NCBI GenBank assembly: GCA_030690855.1
Contig: JAUYFR010000220.1
Span: 1 to 9,640 of the forward strand
Direction of reading: 5' to 3'
Source of the DNA: Gallionellaceae bacterium
GTDB taxonomy: Bacteria; Pseudomonadota; Gammaproteobacteria; Burkholderiales; Gallionellaceae
Length of the DNA: 9,640 nucleotides
Below are positions 1-6,725 of this stretch, piece after piece. Below the pieces are notes generated by a model. It was not told the DNA's origin. It did not search any database and saw only the letters and a program-made list of their open reading frames with translations. A program made the translations under genes and the position numbers. Numbering within the stretch: the stretch's first letter is position 1; every line of letters starts with the position of its first letter.

Positions 1-356
1 AAGCACACACCGACTTTTTGTTGGCAGTGATCGCGGAAGAATTGGGTTTTGTGGGTGTGTTGGCAGTGATCGCATTATTCGCTTGGATGATCGTGCGGGC
101 GTTTAGCATCGGGCGTCAAGCGGCAATGGAAGAGCGCCTGTTCCCAGCCTTGGTGGCGCAAGGCATCGCGGTGTGGCTGGGCGTGCAAGCGATGATCAAC
201 ATGGGCGTGAACATGGGTGTGTTGCCGACTAAAGGTCTCACGCTTCCATTCTTAAGTTTCGGCGGCAGTGGCGTGGTAGTGAACTGCATTGCAATTGCGG
301 TGTTGCTACGGATTGATTACGAGAATCGTAGGGTAGCGCGAGGCTTACCAATATGA
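1..356 (+). CDS. ftsW: FtsW, septal peptidoglycan glycosyltransferase, C-terminal part (5' truncated by window)
   Basis: FtsW is the SEDS-family inner-membrane enzyme that polymerises lipid II into septal glycan together with FtsI. The window opens inside the gene: the frame starting at base 3 reads AHTDFLLAVIAEELG, the conserved periplasmic loop of FtsW/RodA proteins. About 117 residues remain. They contain a hydrophobic helix (FVGVLAVIALFAWMIV), the stretch ALVAQGIAVWLGVQAMINMG, the signature LPTKGLTLPFLSFGGSG, a last membrane helix and the cytoplasmic tail LRIDYENRRV. The TTG at 18 is an internal codon, not the start, because homology continues upstream of it. The TGA stop (354-356) overlaps the ATG of murG by 4 nt. 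FtsW rather than RodA is favoured by the dcw position next to murG. Confidence 0.96.
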   Translation, partial: AHTDFLLAVIAEELGFVGVLAVIALFAWMIVRAFSIGRQAAMEERLFPALVAQGIAVWLGVQAMINMGVNMGVLPTKGLTLPFLSFGGSGVVVNCIAIAVLLRIDYENRRVARGLPI

Positions 357-1420
357 GCCGCACCATTCTCATCATGGCGGGCGGAACCGGTGGCCATATC
401 TACCCAGGGCTGGCTGTTGCTGACGCATTGCGTGCGCAGAATTGGAACGTGGTGTGGCTGGGCGCGCCGAATAGTATGGAAGCAGAGTTGGTGCCAAAGC
501 ATGGCTATCCGATGGCGAGGGTAAATTTCTCTGGCGTGCGCGGTAAAGGGTTCATGCGTTTGTTAATGCTGCCGTTTACTTTGTTACGTGCTTTAGGGCA
601 AAGCTTTGATGCGATGTTGCGTCACCGTCCTGATGTGGTGCTGGGTATGGGGGGTTATATCAGCATGCCGGGTGGGCTGATGGCGGCGTTGCTACGTCGG
701 CCTTTGGTGATTCACGAGCAAAACTCTATCGCGGGAATGAGCAATAAAGTATTGGCAAAAATTGCTACGCGCGTGTTGTGTGGCTTCCCTGAGGTGTTGG
801 CGAAAAGTACATGGTGCGGCAATCCAGTACGCGCTGATATTGCAGCCTTGGACGAACCTAAAGTTCGATTCGCAGGGCGAACGGGCAAGTTGAATGTATT
901 GGTGGTGGGCGGCAGTTTGGGCGCACAGGCGCTGAACGAAGCGCTGCCTAACGCGCTGGCACTGATGGCTGAAATAGAGCGCCCTAACGTATTGCATCAA
1001 ACTGGTAAGAAACATTTTGAATCAGTACAGCAGCTTTATGCGCAAGCAAAAGTTAGTGTTGATGTGCGGGCTTTTTTGGATGACATGGCGAGCCAGTATG
1101 CCAAAGCGGATGTGGTGATTTGCCGTGCGGGTGCGCTGACAATTGCTGAATTAGCTGCTGCAGGTGTGGCGAGTGTGCTGATTCCATTTCCTTATGCAGT
1201 GGACGATCATCAAACGTACAACGCGAAATTTTTAAGTGAACAAGGCGCAGCCATTTTGTTGCCACAAAAAGAATTAACGGCAGAGAAACTGGCGCAGCTA
1301 CTGCGCGAACTCACGCGCGAAAAATTATTGGAAATGGCAACGGGGGCGAGAAAACTCGCGAAACCAGATGCAACGGCTCAAGTAGTGCAGGTATGTGAAT
1401 TACTGGCGGAGGCCGCATGA
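353..1420 (+). CDS. murG: MurG, UDP-GlcNAc:lipid I N-acetylglucosaminyltransferase
   Basis: MurG transfers GlcNAc from UDP-GlcNAc to lipid I on the cytoplasmic face of the inner membrane, giving lipid II. The 355-residue product has the usual family length and the two-domain GT-B layout. In the N domain the acceptor-side loop GGTGGH is at residues 10-15 (His15 being the conserved His), with HEQNSIAG at 121-128. In the C domain GGSLGA is at 186-191, HQTG at 215-218, the donor-binding RAGALTIAELAAAG at 258-271, and PFPYAVDDHQTYNA at 278-291. The ATG start lies within the ftsW stop (ATGA), and the TGA stop in turn overlaps the murC ATG, so translation is probably coupled in both directions. No key motif is missing. 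Confidence 0.98.
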   Translation: MSRTILIMAGGTGGHIYPGLAVADALRAQNWNVVWLGAPNSMEAELVPKHGYPMARVNFSGVRGKGFMRLLMLPFTLLRALGQSFDAMLRHRPDVVLGMGGYISMPGGLMAALLRRPLVIHEQNSIAGMSNKVLAKIATRVLCGFPEVLAKSTWCGNPVRADIAALDEPKVRFAGRTGKLNVLVVGGSLGAQALNEALPNALALMAEIERPNVLHQTGKKHFESVQQLYAQAKVSVDVRAFLDDMASQYAKADVVICRAGALTIAELAAAGVASVLIPFPYAVDDHQTYNAKFLSEQGAAILLPQKELTAEKLAQLLRELTREKLLEMATGARKLAKPDATAQVVQVCELLAEAA

Positions 1421-2817
1421 AGCACAAAATTAAAAACATTCACTTCGTAGGCATCGGCGGTTCAGGCATGAATGGTATCGCCGAGGTTTTGCTTAACCTT
1501 GGCTTTAAGGTAAGCGGCTCTGATTTGTCTGAGAGTGCAGTCACTCAACGTCTGCAAACATTAGGCGCAACTATTTATTACGGGCACGACACTAATAACT
1601 TACGCGATGCGGATGCAGTAGTGACTTCGACTGCGGTGAAAGCGGATAACCCAGAAGTGCTTGCCGCACGCGAGAAGCGCATTCCGGTGGTGCCGCGCGC
1701 GGTGATGTTGGCGGAGTTGATGCGCTTGCGTCAGGGTATTGCGGTGGCGGGAACGCACGGCAAAACGACGACGACGTCACTGGTGACTAGCGTGTTAGCC
1801 AAAGGTGGATATGACCCTACGTTCGTCATCGGCGGCCGTTTAAACAGTAGTGGCGCGAATGCGCGTTTAGGTACAGGCGAATTTATCGTTGCCGAGGCAG
1901 ATGAGTCTGATGCTTCATTTTTGTATCTCACGCCGATCTTGGCAGTGGTGACAAATATCGACGCCGATCACATGGAAACGTATGGCCATGATTTTGGAAA
2001 GCTGAAGCAAGCATTTGTCGATTTCATTGAACGCCTACCTTTTTATGGTCGCGCCATATTGTGTATTGATGACGAAAATGTGCGCGAAATTTTGCCGCGC
2101 ATCAGTAAGCCGGTGACGACTTATGGCTTTTGTGAAGAGGCTCAAATTCGCGCAGTGAATGTGCGGCACGAAGGCGGCAAGATGCGTTTTACCGCGCTGT
2201 GTCGTCACAACACGGTGCCAGTCGATCTTGATGTCACGCTTAATTTGGCCGGATTACACAATGTACTCAATGCCTTAGCGGCGATTTCCGTGGCGCTGGA
2301 GGTTGGTGTTGCCGGAGATGCGATTGTGGCGGCACTCGCTGAATTTGAAGGTGTTGGCCGCCGCATGCAGCGCTATGGCGAGATTTCATTGCCGAGTGGT
2401 GGCGCGTTCACGCTGATTGATGACTATGGTCACCACCCTGTGGAGATGAAAGCAACCCTTGCGGCTGTTCGTGGAGCATTTCCTGATAAGCGTCTGTTGT
2501 TGGCGTTCCAGCCGCACCGTTACACCCGCACTCGTGATTTATTCGAAGACTTTGTGCAAGTGATGTCTGGTGTAGATGCCTTGGTGTTGGGGGAAATCTA
2601 TGCGGCAGGTGAAGCACCGATCGTGGCTGCAGACGGCCGCGCATTGATGCACGCTTTACGCGTGGCAGGGCAAAACGAAGCGGCTTTCGTAGAAAAAATA
2701 GCCGATATGCCGCAGACCATTATGCAGATGGTACGTGAGGGTGATGTGGTGTTGACGATGGGGGCTGGCACGATTGGTAGTGTGCCTAGCTTGGTTAAGC
2801 AGTTAGCACAAAAATGA
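1417..2817 (+). CDS. murC: MurC, UDP-N-acetylmuramate--L-alanine ligase
   Basis: MurC is the ATP-dependent cytoplasmic ligase that adds L-Ala to UDP-MurNAc, the first amino acid of the stem peptide. The product is 466 residues, normal for the family. Visible landmarks are the UDP-binding glycine loop GIGGSGMNG (12-20), the P-loop GTHGKTTTT (112-120), EADESD (160-165), TNIDADHMETYG (179-190), HNVLNALAA (281-289), the GVGRRMQ stretch (312-318), DDYGHHP (335-341) and FQPHRYTRT (364-372), which together cover the N, central and C domains of a Mur ligase. The GxGGSGM and HNVLNALAA patterns point to MurC rather than MurD, E or F. The gene begins inside the murG stop codon and ends inside the murB start (ATGA both times), so it sits in a tightly coupled block. 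Confidence 0.98.
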   Translation: MKHKIKNIHFVGIGGSGMNGIAEVLLNLGFKVSGSDLSESAVTQRLQTLGATIYYGHDTNNLRDADAVVTSTAVKADNPEVLAAREKRIPVVPRAVMLAELMRLRQGIAVAGTHGKTTTTSLVTSVLAKGGYDPTFVIGGRLNSSGANARLGTGEFIVAEADESDASFLYLTPILAVVTNIDADHMETYGHDFGKLKQAFVDFIERLPFYGRAILCIDDENVREILPRISKPVTTYGFCEEAQIRAVNVRHEGGKMRFTALCRHNTVPVDLDVTLNLAGLHNVLNALAAISVALEVGVAGDAIVAALAEFEGVGRRMQRYGEISLPSGGAFTLIDDYGHHPVEMKATLAAVRGAFPDKRLLLAFQPHRYTRTRDLFEDFVQVMSGVDALVLGEIYAAGEAPIVAADGRALMHALRVAGQNEAAFVEKIADMPQTIMQMVREGDVVLTMGAGTIGSVPSLVKQLAQK

Positions 2818-3758
2818 ATATGAGCGCACCGACACAATTTATTGGGCAGGGTTTACGCGGTGAGTTGCGTCATGACGTGGCGATGAGTCGTCATACCAGT
2901 TGGCGTGCAGGCGGCGTTGCGCAGCGTATGTATCGCCCCGCCGATCTCGCTGATCTACAGTTATTTTTACGCTTATTGCCTGAGGATGAATTACTCGTTG
3001 CGATTGGTCTAGGAAGTAATTTGTTAGTCAGGGATGGGGGCTTGCGCGGCACCGTATTGTTGATGCATGGCGCGTTAAATGAAATGCACATGGATGGTGA
3101 TCATGTGTACGCGCAGGCGGGAGTGCCGGGTGCGAAGTTGGCGCGCTTTGCGGCAGCTAATGATTTGCATGGCGCGGGCTTTTTTGCGGGCATCCCCGGC
3201 ACATTGGGCGGCATGTTGGCAATGAACGCGGGATGCTACGGTAGTGAGACGTGGGACAAGGTGGTGCGGGCGCAAGTGTTGACGCGTAACGGCGAGTTGC
3301 AGCTGCGTACACCACAGGATTATCAAGTTAGTTATCGTCACGCGAGCAGGGTCCGAGATTCAGAGTGTGGAATTGAAGACGCTGTCGAACAGGAATTTTT
3401 TGCTGGAGCTTGGCTCAGATTCAACCAAGGCGAGGGCGACGTTGCGAAGCAAGACATTAAGGCGTTATTGGAAAAACGTAGTGCTAGCCAGCCCTTGCAT
3501 TTACCAAACGCAGGTTCGGTGTTTCGCAACCCGCAGGGTGATCACGCTGCTAGATTGATAGAAAGCTGCGGGCTAAAAGGGTTGCGTATTGGTGGCGCTC
3601 AGGTATCGCAAAAACATGCCAACTTTATCGTCAATATCGCCAATGCATCAGCGACTGATATTGAAAACTTGATGTTGCAAGTGCGAGCTACCGTTGCCGA
3701 GAAGACAGGTGTGCAATTGCAGCCTGAAGTGAAAATAATTGGAGAGAAGTTAGCGTGA
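2814..3758 (+). CDS. murB: MurB, UDP-N-acetylenolpyruvoylglucosamine reductase
   Basis: MurB is the FAD-dependent cytoplasmic enzyme that uses NADPH to reduce enolpyruvyl-UDP-GlcNAc to UDP-MurNAc, the substrate of the neighbouring MurC. The 314-residue product shows TSWRAGG (28-34), the FAD-binding GLGSNLLVRDGG (66-77), GIPGTLGGMLAMNAGCYG (126-143), the SYR motif with the conserved Arg175, GSVFRNP (234-240) with the catalytic Ser235, GLKGLRIGGAQVSQKHANF (253-271), and QPEVKIIG with the general-acid Glu305. It lacks the E. coli-type C-terminal extension and looks like the shorter MurB type. The stretch between SYRHA and FFAGAW (about 178-195) appears longer than usual. The ATG at 2814 overlaps the murC stop; a second in-frame ATG at 2820 is possible and would shorten the protein by two residues. 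Confidence 0.98.
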   Translation: MNMSAPTQFIGQGLRGELRHDVAMSRHTSWRAGGVAQRMYRPADLADLQLFLRLLPEDELLVAIGLGSNLLVRDGGLRGTVLLMHGALNEMHMDGDHVYAQAGVPGAKLARFAAANDLHGAGFFAGIPGTLGGMLAMNAGCYGSETWDKVVRAQVLTRNGELQLRTPQDYQVSYRHASRVRDSECGIEDAVEQEFFAGAWLRFNQGEGDVAKQDIKALLEKRSASQPLHLPNAGSVFRNPQGDHAARLIESCGLKGLRIGGAQVSQKHANFIVNIANASATDIENLMLQVRATVAEKTGVQLQPEVKIIGEKLA

Positions 3759-4666
3759 TCAACTTTGGAAAAGTAGCTGTTTTGCTTGGCGGGCATTCTG
3801 CGGAGCGCGAGGTATCGCTAAAAAGCGGCGCGGCAGTACTTGCTGCATTGCAGAAGAGTGGCGTAGACGCGCACGCATTTGATCCTGCGGAACGTGACAT
3901 ACATGCTTTGCGCGACGAGAAATTTGATCGCGTGTTTATTGCCTTGCATGGACGGTTTGGCGAAGACGGTACGGTGCAGGGCGCACTGGAGTTGATGGAT
4001 ATTCCTTACACAGGAAGTGGCGTATTGGCTTCAGCCTTGGCAATGGATAAGTGGCGCACTAAGTTGGTCTGGCAGGCGGCAAAGTTGCCGATTCCTGAAT
4101 TTGAAATGTTGACTGAGCAAAGTGATTGGCAGGCAGTGGTAAAACGATTGGGCTTGCCGCTTTTTGTAAAGCCAGCGAATGAGGGTTCTAGCGTAGGTAT
4201 TAGTAAGGTTAAGCGCGAGGAGGATTTGCAGGCAGCGTATCTGGCGGCGGCCAAGCACGACAAGTTGGTTATCGCAGAGCGCTTTGTGGGCGGGGGTGAA
4301 TATACCGTCGCGATTTTAAATGGCCGTGCGCTGGCGGTGATCAAGATCGAGCCTGCCAACGAGTTTTATGACTACGAGTCAAAGTATTTGCGCGATGACA
4401 CTCGCTATTTGTGTCCTTGTGGGCTGAGCGCCGAGCAAGAGGCAGAGATGCAGCAACTGGCACAACAAGGCTTTGCCGTGATTGGTGGGCAAGGCTGGGG
4501 GCGAGTGGACTTTTTAAGAGATGAGCAGGGAAAGGCCTATTTGCTTGAGGTAAATACCTCACCTGGCATGACTGATCACAGCCTCGTGCCAATGGCGGCA
4601 ACGCAAGCAGGCATAAATTTTGAGCAGTTAGTTTTGCAAATTTTGGAGTCGGCGCATGTGGGATAA
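3755..4666 (+). CDS. ddl: Ddl, D-alanine--D-alanine ligase (DdlB type)
   Basis: Ddl is the cytoplasmic ATP-grasp ligase that joins two D-Ala molecules, supplying the dipeptide that MurF later adds to the stem peptide. The 303-residue product matches the DdlB family throughout: LLGGHSAEREVSLKSG (10-25, Glu18 in the first D-Ala site), ALHGRFGEDGTVQG (63-76), PYTGSGVLASALAMDK (84-99), VKPANEGSSVG (138-148, serine loop), DYESKYL (206-212, catalytic Lys210-Tyr211), GWGRVDF (247-253, Arg250), and EVNTSPGM (265-272, Mg and ATP ligands Glu265 and Asn267). The start is a GTG overlapping the murB stop (GTGA), with GGAGA at 3741-3745 as ribosome binding site. KY at the specificity position fits a D-Ala-D-Ala rather than D-Ala-D-Lac ligase. 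Confidence 0.98.
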   Translation: MINFGKVAVLLGGHSAEREVSLKSGAAVLAALQKSGVDAHAFDPAERDIHALRDEKFDRVFIALHGRFGEDGTVQGALELMDIPYTGSGVLASALAMDKWRTKLVWQAAKLPIPEFEMLTEQSDWQAVVKRLGLPLFVKPANEGSSVGISKVKREEDLQAAYLAAAKHDKLVIAERFVGGGEYTVAILNGRALAVIKIEPANEFYDYESKYLRDDTRYLCPCGLSAEQEAEMQQLAQQGFAVIGGQGWGRVDFLRDEQGKAYLLEVNTSPGMTDHSLVPMAATQAGINFEQLVLQILESAHVG

Positions 4667-5393
4667 CCCACCACTGCTTAGAAGTGTCGCCAATTTTTTA
4701 TTTGGCTTGAGTGTGCTGTTAATACTGTTTGCTACGGCTCGCTACGTTTTGAGTTTGCCAATTTTTCCGCTTAACACGGTGCATTTAAAAATGGCGCCAG
4801 AGCATGTGTCGGTGGATTTGGTCGAGCGTTTGGTGCATGAGCAGATTAAGGGGAATTTTTTTACGGTTGATATTAATCGAACTCGCTTGTCATTTGAACA
4901 ACTGCCTTGGGTGCGCAAAGTGAGTGTGCGCAGGAAGTTTCCTTGGGGGCTAGAGGTTGAAATTGAGGAACATGCGGTGCTCGCAAAATGGAATGACAAG
5001 GCGCTGGTAAACACCTATGGCGAGGTGTTTACGGCGGAGTATAAAAATGAGTTACCAGTTTTTATTGGACAAGCGGATACCTCGGAGCAGTTGGCGAAAA
5101 TGTATGGCGAGTTAAAAAATGAGCTATTGCCGATGCAGCAAGAAATTTCGCAGCTTAGTTTGTCGCCGCGCTATGCATGGCAGTTGCGTTTGAAGAATGG
5201 AATGGTTTTGGAATTGGGACGTGAGCAAATGCAGCAACGTTTAGCCCGTTTTGTCGGGGTGTATCCCTACAGTGTGGCGACGCTGGCCACTCCAGTGAAG
5301 CATATTGATTTGCGTTATCGCAATGGTTTTGCAGCTTACTTGCCAAGCGGTGTGGGCGCGCCAGAAAAACAGAATTCAGCTAACAGGGTTTAG
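4656..5393 (+). CDS. ftsQ: FtsQ, divisome membrane protein with POTRA domain
   Basis: FtsQ is a bitopic inner-membrane protein that joins the cytoplasmic ring components to FtsB/FtsL and the septal synthases in the periplasm. The product has 245 residues. A short cytoplasmic N-terminus (MWDNPPLLRS) leads into one membrane helix at about residues 9-33. A POTRA domain follows from about 36 (FPLNTVHL) to about 105, containing INRTRLSFEQLPWVRKVSVRR and the typical EHAVLAKW stretch, then the beta-strand-rich FtsQ/DivIB domain and a short polar tail. The ATG overlaps the last 11 nt of ddl, with GGAG at 4645-4648. Sequence conservation in this family is low, so the call rests on the POTRA pattern, topology and position between ddl and ftsA. 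Confidence 0.96.
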   Translation: MWDNPPLLRSVANFLFGLSVLLILFATARYVLSLPIFPLNTVHLKMAPEHVSVDLVERLVHEQIKGNFFTVDINRTRLSFEQLPWVRKVSVRRKFPWGLEVEIEEHAVLAKWNDKALVNTYGEVFTAEYKNELPVFIGQADTSEQLAKMYGELKNELLPMQQEISQLSLSPRYAWQLRLKNGMVLELGREQMQQRLARFVGVYPYSVATLATPVKHIDLRYRNGFAAYLPSGVGAPEKQNSANRV

Positions 5394-5408
5394 AGGGTAA
5401 ATGTGATG
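5392..5408 (+). promoter_or_regulatory. ftsA ribosome binding site with three overlapping start codons
   Basis: The purine run AGAGGG (5392-5397) overlaps the ftsQ stop codon. Downstream lie ATG 5401 (immediately followed by TGA, so a one-codon reading frame), GTG 5403 and ATG 5406, the last two in the ftsA frame. The TGA of the one-codon frame shares its A with the ftsA ATG. Seen directly; any effect on FtsA yield is inference. Confidence 0.6.
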
Positions 5409-6641
5409 AGTAAAAACAGAGAAGTTAAAAACCTAATTGTTGGTTTAGATATTGGCACGTCCAAGATCGTCACCATTGTTGCCGAGGTCAAGCCAGAAGG
5501 AACGCTAGAGGTTATTGGTGTTGGCATGCACGAGTCTTCTGGAATGAAAAAAGGCATGGTGGTGAATATTGATGCTTCGGTGGGGGCGATTCAGCGCTCA
5601 TTAGGTGATGCAGAGTTGATGGCAGATTGCAAAATTACCGAGGTATATACCGGCATTGCCGGCGGTCATATTCGTAGCTCGAATGCGAATGGCATGGTCA
5701 AAATCAAAGACAAAGAAGTGATTCAGGCTGACATTGATCGGGTGGTGGAAACGGCAAGTTCGATCAGCCTGCCGAGTGATCAACAGATTCTTCATATTCT
5801 TGAGCAAGAGTTTTGCATCGACGGGCAAGAGGGCATTAAGAAGCCTTTGGGTATGAGCGGTATGCGTTTGGAGGTGGAGGTGCATATCGTCACAGGTGCC
5901 GTGGCGGCTGTGCAAAACATAATGAAGTGTGTGCATCGCTGTGGCTTGGAAGTGAACTCAATGATTTTGCAGCCACTAGCGTCGAGTCGCGCTGTGTTGG
6001 CAGATGATGAAAAAGATTTGGGCGTGTGCCTTGTCGATATCGGCGGAGGCACGACGGATGTGGCGATTTTTACGGGAGGTGCAATTCGTCACACCGCTGT
6101 GATTCCAATCGCGGGCGATCAAATTACCAACGACATTGCGATGGCCTTGCGCACCCCTACCAAAGATGCGGAAGACATCAAGATTAAATATGGCTGCGCC
6201 TTGCGTCAGTTGGCGGATGAAGCACCGATTGAAGTGCCAGGCGTAGGTGAGCGCGGTGTACGAACATTGTCGCGTCAAACACTGGCGGATGTGATTGAGC
6301 CGCGCGTAGAGGAGTTGTACTCCTTGGTGCAGGCCGAGTTGCGTCGCAGTGGCTTCGAAGATTTGCTCTCATCCGGCATCGTGATTACCGGTGGCAGCAG
6401 CGCGATGCAAGGAATGGTTGAGCTAGGCGAAGAAATCTTCCACATGCCAGTGCGTTTAGGGTTGCCACGCTATGTTGGCGGTCTATCTGATGTGGTTAAG
6501 ACGCCACGCTTCGCGACAGGTGTTGGCTTGCTGCTGTACGGATTGGATCAGCAGAAAAAAAATGAGGTTCATCGCATGAGTTCAGGCTCATTTAAAGATG
6601 TGATGACAAGAATGAAAGAGTGGTTTCAAGGAAATTTTTGA
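5406..6641 (+). CDS. ftsA: FtsA, actin-like membrane tether of the Z ring
   Basis: FtsA is the actin/Hsp70-fold ATPase that binds the FtsZ tail and anchors the ring to the inner membrane. From the ATG at 5406 the product is 411 residues. It shows the phosphate-1 loop GLDIGTSK (13-20), the family-specific 1C subdomain (about 84-164), the phosphate-2 motif DIGGGTTD (211-218), the adenosine motif VITGGSSAMQG (326-336), and a C-terminal amphipathic helix with basic and aromatic residues (FKDVMTRMKEWFQ, 396-408) that serves as membrane anchor. I chose the ATG at 5406 because GAGGG at 5393-5397 is spaced best for it; an in-frame GTG at 5403 would add one residue. ATG-TGA at 5401-5406 overlaps this start in another frame. 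It follows ftsQ by about 12 nt. Confidence 0.97.
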   Translation: MSKNREVKNLIVGLDIGTSKIVTIVAEVKPEGTLEVIGVGMHESSGMKKGMVVNIDASVGAIQRSLGDAELMADCKITEVYTGIAGGHIRSSNANGMVKIKDKEVIQADIDRVVETASSISLPSDQQILHILEQEFCIDGQEGIKKPLGMSGMRLEVEVHIVTGAVAAVQNIMKCVHRCGLEVNSMILQPLASSRAVLADDEKDLGVCLVDIGGGTTDVAIFTGGAIRHTAVIPIAGDQITNDIAMALRTPTKDAEDIKIKYGCALRQLADEAPIEVPGVGERGVRTLSRQTLADVIEPRVEELYSLVQAELRRSGFEDLLSSGIVITGGSSAMQGMVELGEEIFHMPVRLGLPRYVGGLSDVVKTPRFATGVGLLLYGLDQQKKNEVHRMSSGSFKDVMTRMKEWFQGNF

Positions 6642-6725
6642 GTTGGAAGTTTAGGTTGAGTTGAAGTTTGATTTAGGGGTTAGTCGTTCTGGGTATAGGT
6701 TAGTAATTTAATTAAGGAGAAAACG
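6642..6725 (+). promoter_or_regulatory. ftsA-ftsZ intergenic leader, C-depleted, with imperfect repeats
   Basis: The 84 nt between ftsA and ftsZ contain only three C residues on the + strand, and none in the first 42. An imperfect direct repeat is visible (6641-6655 and 6659-6677, both running AGTTG(G)AAGTTT...TTAGG or AGG), and GGTTAGT occurs at 6678-6684 and 6698-6704, 20 nt apart. No convincing -35/-10 pair stands out; TTGAAG at 6661 and TATAGG at 6694 are 27 nt apart, too far for a standard promoter. The lack of C means the leader RNA should fold little, which would favour ribosome access. A regulatory role is inference. Confidence 0.4.
6714..6720 (+). promoter_or_regulatory. Strong Shine-Dalgarno for ftsZ
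   Basis: AAGGAGA ends 5 nt before the ATG at 6726, the best match to the anti-Shine-Dalgarno in the cluster. This agrees with the known need for many more FtsZ than FtsA molecules and fixes the ftsZ start. Confidence 0.85.

Noticed and set aside
18..20. TTG at base 18 as the start of a short membrane protein
   Set aside because: The FtsW motif AHTDF continues in frame to the first bases of the window, so this is an internal codon of a truncated ftsW.
353..3758. Chain of 4-nt start/stop overlaps (ATGA, ATGA, ATGA, GTGA) as an unusual arrangement
   Set aside because: It is real and recorded under the genes, but such overlaps are common in dcw clusters and need no special explanation.
5601..5936. 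Minus-strand open frame opposite ftsA, and similar ones opposite murG (692-1015) and ddl (4006-4359)
   Set aside because: All are fully inside strongly supported genes, rich in His/Cys/Ser as expected of antisense translation, with no family resemblance.
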